Positions 31,824 through 43,405 of a stretch of DNA of 64,000 nucleotides are shown here, in pieces. The stretch's first letter is position 1. The number at the start of each line of letters is the position of its first letter. The DNA is taken from positions 186,001 to 250,000 of the forward strand of contig VLTN01000044.1 in assembly GCA_008330645.1 (NCBI GenBank), written 5' to 3'. The position numbers and the translations under genes are program-made. The DNA comes from Cafeteria roenbergensis (Eukaryota; Sar; Bigyra; Bicosoecida; Cafeteriaceae). The notes below the pieces were generated by a model, which did not search any database, was not told where the DNA came from, and saw only the letters and a program-made list of their open reading frames with translations.

Positions 31824-34800
31824 ATGCAGGCGCCCAAGGGCCTCCAGCTTGCCCGGCCAGACTGGCCGCACAACGTGGTGCGGCGGCCGGCCGCAGCGGG
31901 CCAGAAGCGCCAGGCCCCGGCGCCCTCGTCTGTTCGCGTGGGCGCGAGCGACTTGGTGCTGCTTGCGCTGGCGGTGGCCTGGTCTGGGCTCAACGTGGCG
32001 TGGCCGCACCTGGCCGGCGAGCCCTACTTTGCGGTCGAGGGCAGCATGTCCTTCGAGGTCATCCTGTGGCTGCAGCGCGGGGCGCGGTGGTCCGGCAGCA
32101 CTGGAGCAGACGAGCAAATCGCTTCGGCCATCGGCGCCACCAGCGTGCTCTGGGGCGCCGCCGCGGTGTGCATCTTCGCCATGGTCTCGGCCTCCTTCTA
32201 CCTGGCCACCAGCTGGGCCAGCCTCCCGGTGTGGCTGCGGACCAAGTGAGACTTGCCGGTTCGCCCGGCAGCACGTTCCGCTCGCGGAAGTTGCACTGTT
32301 GCTCGGAAGCGTGCAAGTGGCAGCTGGCTCGTGCTCGGCCCCAGCGCACGATCGCCCCGCCCAGCCCGCCCCCCAGGGTGGCCGAGAGTGCCGCGCAGCG
32401 AGGCTCGACGAGGGGCGCCCGCGCCCAGCCAGCCTGGAACCCGGTCCAGCGCCGCCTCTTGATGGCTGGCTGGCTGCCTTCTTGACACGCAAACGTAGCG
32501 CTGCGCGTCCAATCGCCTCGCTCGCCATGCGCATCGGCCCGCCACGACTTTGGGCTTCGCGCGCGCCGCAACTGCCCGGGTGTCATGCTTGCCGAGGCGT
32601 GCCGCTCTCCGGGGCGGCTGGCAAGATCCGCCGCGGGACCTTCCACGCCGTGCAGCCGGCGCCGATGTTGTTGCGGCACTTGCAACGGCGCCTGCCATCT
32701 TGCCGAGCCCCTCCTCCTCCGCCGATCCCGCATGCGCCGGGCCAGCCGCTGAGCAGTGTGCCACCCCCTGGCAGTCGGCATGCAGTCCCGTTGCGCCGCC
32801 TGCTCCGGTCGGCTGCCGGAACAGACAGACTCGACCTTCACTTCCGCTCGATTGCCGCCTTGTGTGCCTCGCAGATCGGCCGTCTTCGTCGCGGCGCTGT
32901 TCGTGGCGCTAGTCCAGTTCACAATCAAGACTCACGAGTACGTGGCGCCCCTGCCGCTGGGGGAGGACTCCTGTTTCTTTCTGGGCCACTCTGCCGCGTC
33001 GTTTTACGGCATGATGACCGCTGCTGCGCTGATGGTGTCGCAAGTCTACCCGGCGTCCCAGACCGCTGTGGAATCCGAGGTCGAAGACCTGCAGCGATGC
33101 GGCAACTGCCGTTGCTGCAGGCCGAGCAGCGTGCGCGGCCCGCGCTGGCTGAGGCAGTGCACCGGCACTGAGGCGCTGGGCGTCGCGATCGGCCTCTTCA
33201 CCAGCGTGGCATGCGCTTACTGCTTCACGGCAGGCCCCGTAATGTTCGCCTCAACAAGCACAACTCAAGCCAGCCGTGTCACAGGCGGAATATCAGCGCT
33301 CCTCGGCCTGGTGCTGATCTCGAGCGGCTACTTTCGCGGCCGCAGGCTTTGGTCCGAGGCGCGGGCGGCCGGCAAGCGCCATCCGTCCGTCAGGGTCGTC
33401 ATCGCCTGGGCCCTGCAGGACCTTGTCGTGCCGCTTGCAATCTGCGGCGCCACTGTCGCAATTTGGAGCCTCGCCTCCCCAGAAGGCTGCCCGGCCTTTA
33501 CGCGCACCGGCGAGGGCCTCACCTTTGCGCAGGCGGGCGGACCGCCTTCCCCGGCGACCTTCCCTCACGGAATCGGCATGTCAGCCCCGCAGGCCGTCGA
33601 GCGGGTCATTGACAGCATCCGGGGCGCGGCGAGCTTCTGGGTTTGCGGAGCAGTCATCGTCGTCGCCATCTGCGCGACGCTCCTCCTGCAAGCCCAGGAG
33701 GCCACTGCGCAAAGGCTTGCCCGCGACGCCATCGAGGCGAGCGCCACGCTGCGCAGAACAATTGCGGCGGTTTCGCACGCATCCAGGGGCCCGCTCAACG
33801 TGGCCGCGCTGAGCCTCGCACTCCTCCGGCGCAAGGCGAGGCATTCAACCGACGATCATTTGCCAGTCACCAAGCCATCATCGCACCGTGACGTGGCGAA
33901 GGGCGGCCCCAGCTCCTCCGGCGGCCGTCGTCTTGCCGCTGCGGGAACCGTTGTACCTGCCCCTCTGGAAGCCGGCGGCAGGTTGGCGGCGGGGGCGAGG
34001 CAAGGCCGCACGCAGCCTGAGCCGCTGGCGCCGGAGCCGCTGGCACCGGAGCCGCGGGCGCACGCGCGTCCCCGCCCGGCCGGGCCAGTGCCCCAGGCGC
34101 CTGCGCGCGCCGGAACCGGCGGCACTGCGGGCGGCGGCAGGCGGGCGGCCAACGGCGGTGCGGCACCCTCTGCGTTGGAGGCGAGCGGCTCGAGTCGCAG
34201 CCGCAGCGCGAGTGGGTCCTTCGGTGGACCCCACGGCGGCCGGGCCTGGAGAGCCGGCTCCGCAACCCGCGCAGTCGCTGCAGGCACCGGCAGAAAGATT
34301 CGCCGGGCGGACGAAGCGCACTCCTGCGCGGAGGTGAGGGGCCTCTCGCTGGCGACACAGGCAGCGCCCGAAACCGGCAAGCCCGCAGAGACGGCAACTC
34401 CGCCGCCGCAGCCGGTGGCCCGTCGGCGGAACTTTTTGCCGCTCGAGGCGGACTCCTCCACATCACGCAACACAGATGCATTTGCAGGACGAGGGGCCTC
34501 ACTTCGAAGTGGGCATGCTGGGGGGCTTGGCTCTGCCGGGAGGGACTCAGCCACGGCAGACAACGACGCCGCGGACACTGGCGACGTGAGCGTGATGGCC
34601 TCCGTGTCGGCCGTGGCCTCAGCTGAGACCTCTGCGCGTGGCGACAGCGGCGGCGGCAGCCGCAGCGGCAGCCACCATGGCGGCGGCGCGTCTGACGATG
34701 CGTTTGGAGGTGGCGCCCTGTCCGGGCTGGGGGCCGAGGCGGCGGGAGCTGGGGCAGACAGACGGGCGACCGACGGACGACCAGCCAGTGATGGACTGTT

Positions 34801-35888
34801 GACTGGGCTGGGATGGCCGAGCTCTGACGACAATGATCGCGACGTGACTCAGGCGCGAATGGGTCCTGATGGGCAAGCTCAAGTGCTCAGCGGAATGCCG
34901 AGTTCCGATGTGCACGGAGTGACGCGCGCTGGCGGCAGGATGGCTGCGTCGGTTGTCGTCAGCAGCAGCGTTGCGAGTGACAGAGGCAGCAGTTTCCGCG
35001 GTGACTCCTCCGTGACAGGTCCCCGAAGGCCCACTCCCCCCACAGGTGACACGGTTGACGGCGCAGCCGCGACCGCCGGCGCGGCCACTGAGGCCGAAAC
35101 CGTGGCTGCGTCGGCGTCCTCATCGCCTGCGTCTTCACCGACGGGCGGAGCGGCGGCAGCGGCAACGCCGATGCCAGCAGCGGCTCCGGTTCCTGCGGAC
35201 TCAGCCTTGGCTCGGCTGAGAGATGCCGCCCAGCCGACGTCCAAGTCGTCAGCTGACTGGCACGGCTTCGAGGACGTCACCAGCGTGGGAGGCTCTGCCG
35301 CAGAGCCGCAAACATCGGGTCACCGCTCAGTCAGGGGCCAGTCACCCCCTCTCAACACCGCAGACCCGCGATCGTCCATCAGCACGATGGCAGGGCCCTC
35401 AGCGGTTTCAGCCGAGGCGAGCGTCGCTCCGCACTCTGCAGTGGTGAGCAGCAACACACGCAGCCCCGTCACCGGGGTGAGAGACGCTGGCGCAGCCAGG
35501 ACGTCGCCGGTGGCTGGCTACCGCTCTGACAGAGCCGAGGGCACGGCAGCCGCCTCACACTTTCTTGTCCATCAGCGGCAAGTCGATGGCCAGTCACTTC
35601 CCAGTCAAGGCGTCGAACTACGGCTCGTGCACGCGGGGACGACGTCCCTTGGACCTGACGGCGACGTGTCGTCACTCTCTCCGGAAGAGCCAGGCGAAAC
35701 CGCCTGGTCGCCATCCACGTCGTCGCTTGATCGTTCCAGCCGCGAGGATGCAGCAAGAGCGGCCCCCGCCAGGCAGGGTGCGTGGCAGTGCGGCGGCGAA
35801 ACCGCGAAGCGTGCCGCGGCCGCCGCAGGCAGAGCAGGTCAGCTGAGCATCAGCCCAGCGGTCAGCGGGACGAGCAGCGGCCAGGGCA

Positions 35889-35932
<44 letters not shown>

Positions 35933-38900
35933 TGGACATTGCACATCCCTCCGGCGGGGGCGTGGCAGTGCCACCAGCGAGTGTCGTCAGCCCGCTCTGG
36001 CGCGGTGGATCTCACCGCAGGCCCCGACCGCGGCTCCAAGCGGGCGCTTGCCTGGGAGGCGGCTGACGGCAGCCAAAGTATCGACGGACTTTTCCCGCCA
36101 TCGGGGTCGCCCATCGTCGACACCCAGCGGACGGACTCCCAGTCGATCGACCAAGCACGCGCGCGCACTGAGAGCGGCGCCGGCGACGGCGACGGCCGCG
36201 GCGCTGCAGGCGCCTTTGAACCGGCAGTTTCTGGCAGAGCCAATACCGGCAGAGCTCTATATGGCAGAGCCGCAGCGGATGGGGCTGCCTTGGCGCCAGC
36301 CGCTCAGGTGCCGCCCACGGGCCACGTGGCGTCGTCCACTTCGGCGCCGAGGCACGGCCGCCAGAGCTCTGCCGACAGCGCTGCTCACCGCACCGGGGAG
36401 TCCGAGCCGTCATCTCGCCGTGGCCGATCTGCTAAGGTTTCACCGTTGCACGATCAGGCGCTTTGCGGCGACGTTGCGGGCGTTGCCGCCGGTGGTAGAG
36501 CCTGGGCCGGTGGCGTCTCTCAGGGATCGCCCACGGCTTCCAACGGCGCAGGCGGGCTGCTTGCAGATGCGGAGTTGGACAGACCAACACTCCTGAGGGA
36601 ACTCCGCGCCGCGATCCAGGACTCGAAGCGTCAGCTGGACAGTCTCCTGCTCTGGGAGAAGGCGTCAGGCAACTTCAAGGCGGACAGCGTGCCGTGGGCC
36701 TGGGCCCGGCTCGACACCCAGTGGCGGCGGCGCGTTGCGACGGCTTTTCGTTCTTCAGTTGAGGCCGCCGGGGCGAAACTCCGCATCGAGACGGCGGCCT
36801 GCAACAGCGTTGGCTCCACGCTGCTGCCAGCGACCACCCTTGCCAAAGCCGCAGCTGCAATGGGCCGTGAGTGGCAGCCGCAGCTTTGGCTGCCGCTGCC
36901 ATCGCAACCGTTGACGCGGCCAGGCAGCTGCCTCCCAGCGGCCCCGCACCCCTCTGAGGGCGTCGTGACGCGCCTTCGAAGCGGCCGAAGTGGGATGGGC
37001 AGAGCTGGACGTCCCACTTCGGCCTTGGCAGAGCCGGAGGAGCGAGGAACTCTCCTGGAAGCGCCCATTCCCGCGTCGCTCCACTCGGCTCTGCCGGTTG
37101 CAGTAGCTGTCTCGCCAGCGCATCGCCTGGAGTCCGGCTCTGCCGGAGGAAGTTTCAGTTTCCCGCTCAGTGACCGGCAGAGCCCGACGTCGGCCGACAT
37201 TCCAAGGTCGTCGACTCACATTGACTTGGCAGGCAGCCCAACGTCACATCTGGCCGCAGTCATGACACCATCGAGGAGTGGTCGCGGAGGCATCACCAAC
37301 CCATCGTCTTCGTCGCAGCCGCGCAATCCAGTCCATGGCGTGACGGGGTCGGCGGGATTGGAGGGATTGGCGGGATTGGAAGGATTGGCGGTGGCCCCAC
37401 AGGCTTTGCTCGACGACAGTGTCGCCAACACTGACATCGCTGAGAGCGGCATGGTCGCCTCTGCAACGGGCAGGACGGCAGGACTGGCTGCAGAGCTGCT
37501 TTCGGAAGGATCGGGCACTGAGGACGCCACTGCAGCCCCGTCAGGAGGCCGTGGTCGCTCGATGCTCGCCTCCGTGTTTGGCGAAACCGCTGCGGTTTCG
37601 CGTCGAAGCGGGAGGCACGCCAGCGCATCGAAGCCGTCGTCCGTCTACACGCCGACAGCAGGTGGCCGAGGACGCAGCTCCGGCACCAGCGCCGACGTCC
37701 CGCAACCAGCCGCGCCCCGGGCTGACGTCGCTGCGTCTCGCTCTCGTCATCCACGGAAAACCACAACTGCAACTGCAACTGTATCTGCAACCCGAACGAT
37801 CGATGATGCTGCTGCCACGCTGGTCGAGCACGACCGGCTGGTGATGGCGACCGTACCGGTCCACTGGTGTCGCGTCTTCGCTGACCACGACCGGCTCTCC
37901 GCAGTCTGCACCACTGCGGTCGGTTTCGCGCTCTCCAGGAGCTCTGCAGAGCACAGCTCTACCAGGATCCTACTTCGTACAACGGTCATCCTTGACGAGG
38001 CCGCTTGCCTGGATCTGGGGGGCCCAGTGCAGGACCCCCCGGTTCCAACGGACACGCGCGCAACCGTTGACACAGTGTCTGTCGCAGCGTCGGTTGCTGG
38101 GCTAGGGCTCAGCCGCGACGGCTGGCAGGGTTCTGTTCCTGCCGACGAGTCACTCGGCGCAACGATTCGCCGGCCCGAGAGCGTGGCAAGCTCCGGAGCG
38201 CACGGGGCCGGCAGCTCGAGGGTCAGCGGCTCGCATGCAGGCACGCGCGACTCGCGCGTCAGACAGGGGTCCGGTCTCGGGCCCATCACAGGCGCATCAC
38301 CCGGAAGCTCCAGCCACTCCCGCCAGCTGGCTGCAGACGCCCCCCACAGGGCAGGCGCCGGCGCCGGCGCCGGCGCCGGCAGCAGCGGCGCCGCCACCGC
38401 GTTCGGCGAATCCCCCGCCGGCAGCATCGGCGGCCGCAGCACCTACCGCGTGCCGAGCTCTGCCGCCATCACAGTGCACACTGGAAGCGGCTCTGCCCTG
38501 AGCCGCGGCGGCCCGTTTGCCAGCCTCGCTCGATCAGGCTCTGCCGGGGCTCTGGGCCCCGACGTCGTGTCCGTTGGATCCCACAGGTCCCCCACTCACG
38601 AGACGTCCGTTTCCGCCGGAGCGCCGCTTGGGGCGGGGTCCCCGCATCGCCCCTCCGGGCAGGCGCCCACAGCCGGCTGGAGGGGCGGCGGCAGCCACCT
38701 CGCTGTTGGCACCGCCGCTCGACGCGGGGACGGCTCGGAGGCCGCTGTCGTGCCGCGAGCCAGACACGCAGCCACGACGGCCGCCGTTGTGACTCCAGCT
38801 ACAGCAACTTCTGTTGCTGTTGCTACAAATGTAGCTGCAAATGCAAATGCAACTGTAACTGCAACTGCAGCTCATGCAACGGGTAAAAAGGCTGGTGCAA

Positions 38901-39601
38901 CAGTGTCAGCTGTGGTAGGACAAGGCCGTTCACAGCCAGGGCGGTTGCAGTTGCACCTGGGTCACTCGCAATCTGGAGAAACGGCTGGGTCTGACCCGAC
39001 GGCTCCGGTGGTGGCTATGCATCGCTACAAGTCCAGTGACTCCAAGAGCGCAGGCCAGAGCGACCCTGGGCACCGTCACGACGGATCATCGTCATCAGCA
39101 GGCTTGGGCAGGCATGAAACGGCCAATCACGACCCGGTCGAGCGACCTCAAAGATCGGATGGGCCGGGCAGCGGCGTTGCTGCGGCCGCTTTGGCCGCCC
39201 ACAGCGGCAGGGTTGCAGCGTCCGGCGAACCCCAGAGAGCCAGTCACGTGGAGTCGGACGCCGCTGCGACGGAGGAGCTAGGTGCAATCGTTCCCGGTGC
39301 GGAGTTTCACCAAAGTGCGGAGATTCCCGTCTGCGAGACGGCGTCGAGGGACCTGGGTCACTCGCCAACGCACCGCCTCGGCGCAGCTCAGACCGCGTTG
39401 CGCCCTGCGCCTGCAGAGCCGCAAGCCGCCCCAGCCGCACCGGCGGACGCACCCACGGACCCGGCGGCGCCGATTGTCTCGCAGCCGGGGCTCGCCAGCC
39501 CGGCCGAGCTAGGCTGCGCGGTGGTGGCACCCGTCAGCTCAGCGTCAGCCAGACGTCGCCAGCGGGCCCACTCCAACCTGACACGTCGCTCGCAGCAGCA
39601 G

Positions 39602-39640
<39 letters not shown>

Positions 39641-40242
39641 CCCAGCCCGCTGGAGGCCCCTCGCTCCCCCCAACCACCCGACGGGCAACCCCAGCTGCAA
39701 CAGCACCTGAAACCGCAGCCGGGACAGGTTGATTCCGCGGCCCTTCTGGCAATGGGGAGCCCTCCCAGGCAGCCGCCCCGGACAGCGGCCTCCGCCGGCC
39801 ACGCGGCGCCCAGCGCCTCGCTCCGGGTGGATCCTTCCGGATCGAGCGGTTTCGCGGGCGTCAGCTTGGACCACGGAGCCGGCGGCGGTGCAGGGTCGCG
39901 CATCGTCAGCCCGGCCGCGGCAGCGGTCCTGGCGACGTCGGCAGCAGGGCTCTCCGTTCCATCGCTCACTTCGCACGCCGGCAGAGCCGGAATGCGGCCG
40001 GAGGCTGTGTCTCCTGTTCCCGGTAGAGCCGGTGCGGCGGCACACTCGCGGTCCCAGTCCGCAATGCGACCCGCTCCGATGCAGCGGGGGGCGCGCGAAA
40101 CCAGCGCTCCGGCGGCGGTGATGACGTCATCCGATGCGACGTCGGGCAGAGCCTATGGCAGGGGGCATCCGTTGACGCAGCCGCGGCAGGCAGAGGCGTG
40201 GGCGGCTGGGGCCGGCGCTGTCAGCATATCCGGCGGCGGCGA

Positions 40243-40287
<45 letters not shown>

Positions 40288-43200
40288 GGGCCCTGTCGGC
40301 GGAGCTGGCCCTGCTGGTGGTGCCGAAGATACAGGAAGGCCGGTTGCGGTGACACGCGCTGCCGGTTCCAAAGGGGTCGCTTGGGACGGTGATGGCGAGG
40401 TGATGGATGCCACATCTCCGGGGCGGGACGAGGGTCTTTCAATCCCAGGGGTGACGGCTCGAGGCAATCAACGACGGGTCACGACCCAATCATCAAGCGG
40501 TGCCTCGGGCTGCGAAACCGCCGCCCGCCTTGGTGAGGGAACTTCTCCACCGCCAAGGGCTGTCCGTTCAGTTTCTCACTTCACTTCACCGACCACTCAT
40601 GCTCGCGGTTTCGCCGCGGGCAAGGCGGCCTCGGGACACGGTGCCCGCACGTCGGCAGCCCGCGCCGCAGGCAGCACTGGCGTTGAATCCGGTGGTGCAG
40701 GCAGCGGCAGCGGCAGCGGCAGCGGCAGCGGCGGAGGTGGCCGTGGCGCTTCTTGTGGTGGCGGCAGTGGCGGCGGGGGCGGCGGTGGCGGCAGTGGCGG
40801 TGGTGTTGCTTCTCGCTGGCACAGCACCGGCACAACACGTGCAAGGTCGGCCCACAGCGTCGACCGCAACAAAGTTCCGCCGAGTGACCCCCACAACATG
40901 TCGCGCCTTCTACTCCGCATCGCCGGGTTGCCTGACTCGCGGTCACTGGCTGCTGCCGCCGCATCCGGAGCCAGATCAAGGTCCGGAACTACAACTGCAA
41001 CTGCAACTCGAACTGCAACTGCAACTATCACCGCACGGTCGACTGTCCGCGCAGGCAGCGGGGCGACCACAGACCCGAGGGGGTCACTGACTGGTGCCCG
41101 CGGCGGCGGCGGCGGAGGAGCATCGCTCCGCCGCCGCCGCCGCGGCGAGGGTGGCGGTGTCATCCCTCCCAAGGGGCTAACAGGCCCGGGCGGCCAGGGT
41201 GAGGGACGCTCGCCCCAGCGGGAGGGGCGGAGTCTTGCCCCTCACGCGACGCGAGCGAGGGAGTTTCGCAAGCGCAGGAGCGCGGGATATCGATTGGCCG
41301 TGCTTCAAGTTGAAGTTGCAGACAACCTCCCGGCTCTACCAGCCGATGTTCTCACTTCCGACCACCTTTGGGAGCCGTACGCCCGGCTGGGGCGCTCGGG
41401 CAGCGCGGTTTCGCAATCAGCCGGCCTCTCGCTGGCCATTGTGAGGGCAGTCGTCACTGAGCACATGGGCGGGGAGGTTGGCCTGTGTAGCAAGGAGGGC
41501 GCGGGCACCGTGCTGTTCGCCCGGATCCCCGTGTGGGTGGAGGTCCTGGGGGAGGAGGCTGCGGCGGCGGCTGCTGCTGCTGCGGCGGCGGCGGCGGCCT
41601 CTGCTGCCGCAAGTGCTGCCTCTGCGGGGGCGGGTAGAGCGATTCGGGCGACTCGAGCACATGGGCGTGAAATTGCAACTGCAACTGCAACTGCAACCAC
41701 AGTCACGACTGCATCTGAGGCCGAGACCGACACGGACACTTCGGCAAGGATCGCCACGGCGCTGGAAACGGCTGCAGGGGCAGCGGCAGCGGCTGTCGCG
41801 GCGGGGTCTGGATCGGCGTGTAGTTCCGCCGACGCTAGCGGCCGCGGCGGCCTGGGCGCCGCACGGAGCGCCAGCGCCGGGTGGCAGCGCGAGGCGCTGC
41901 ACGGACTCGGCCGCGGCGGCCCAGCCAGCGATGCTGCTGCTGCTGCTGCGTTTAGGACGCCACCGGCTGATTGGCGTGTGATGTCGACGCGATGGGGTCT
42001 CGAGGACGAGCTGGTCACAGAGGTGGGGTCGGAAAATTCGAGCGTAATCGGCGCCAGCGTGAGGGGCCCCAACTATGCCGGACGGCCGGGGGCCCTCTCG
42101 GGGGGCCCTGGCGGGGGCCATGTTGGATCGGCGCACGTGCCGGCGCCGTTGGGAAGAGGCAGGCCCGCACAGCGCTGGCAAGGCCCCACCGAGGGGCCGG
42201 GTGTACACGGACCAGGCGCTGATTCGGCAGTGACCACCATCAGGACGGGAACTGGCTCTCACGGTGTCAGACCCGCACTCAAGCAAGCACATCGGTACGA
42301 TTCGGTTCACTTCAGCGCCGGTAGCTCTGCCGACGAGACCCCAGACGTGTCTCCACGCGAGTCGCCCGAGGGGTCACTGCTCGAGTCGCCCGAGGGGTCG
42401 CCAGCCAGCCACGCCTCACGGGCCGCAGGGCAGCCGTATCCACGCGATTCGCCCGTGCTGGCCGCCGCCGGCGGCAGGCTGGGCTCAGGGGCAACCCCCG
42501 GCGGCAGCCACGGCGCCGGCGGCAGGCACGCGGTTGGGCGTGGGGAGGTTGTGGGCAGGGCCGCTGGGGCTGATCTGGAGGGGGTCACCACGCAGGCATC
42601 TGCTGATGCGGTGGTGACTGGCTCTGCCGCGGGAGTGTCGCTCCTTGGGTCGTCGGCAGGCAGTGGCGATGCGGCTCACCTGAGCCGCGCAGGGGTTGCC
42701 ACATCGCCGGCCGGCACGGGCAGTCCCGCTGCCGTGGCGTCGCTCCCGTCGCCGTCCGACGCAGGAAAGTTCCGGGATTGGTCCGCTGGAAGCGCCGTGA
42801 CCGGGTCGAGGCTCGGTTTTGATGGGTCAGTGACTCCAGTTCCGAGCGCAGCTGCGTCGCTGGGGAGCAGCTCCGCATCAAAGGTCACTGACGCGTCTCG
42901 TCGATCGTCGATTCCGGCAGAGCTCGCCCCGCAGGCAGCAATGGCGGTGGCGCGTGAGGCCGGGCTGCTGGGGTCGCGCGCACCGGGCGCGGGCGACGGT
43001 GAAACAGCCGGCAGCCGGTTGGGCGAGGCTACCAGCGGCGGCGGCGGCGGCGGGCACGCCGCCTCCGCATCAGGACGGTTCGCGCCTGGGCACTTCACTT
43101 CCGCGTCACCGGGGGACGTCGCCGCCGTGGGCCACGCCGCGGCAGGCGGTCAGCAAGGCATGGGTGGTCACTTGCGAGTCACGTTTGCGTCATCTGGGCA

Positions 43201-43354
43201 TCAGAGCAACGCGGAGTCCGGACCGTGGGGTCAGGCCCTGCTGCATGGACGCGGCCAGCCACCGCCCCGGAGCCGCGACCGAGCGCCCAGCAGCGACCGC
43301 GCGGACGCCGCTGACGGCTCCGGTGCCGACGGCACTTGGGGCGATGGCACTGGG

Positions 43355-43405
<51 letters not shown>

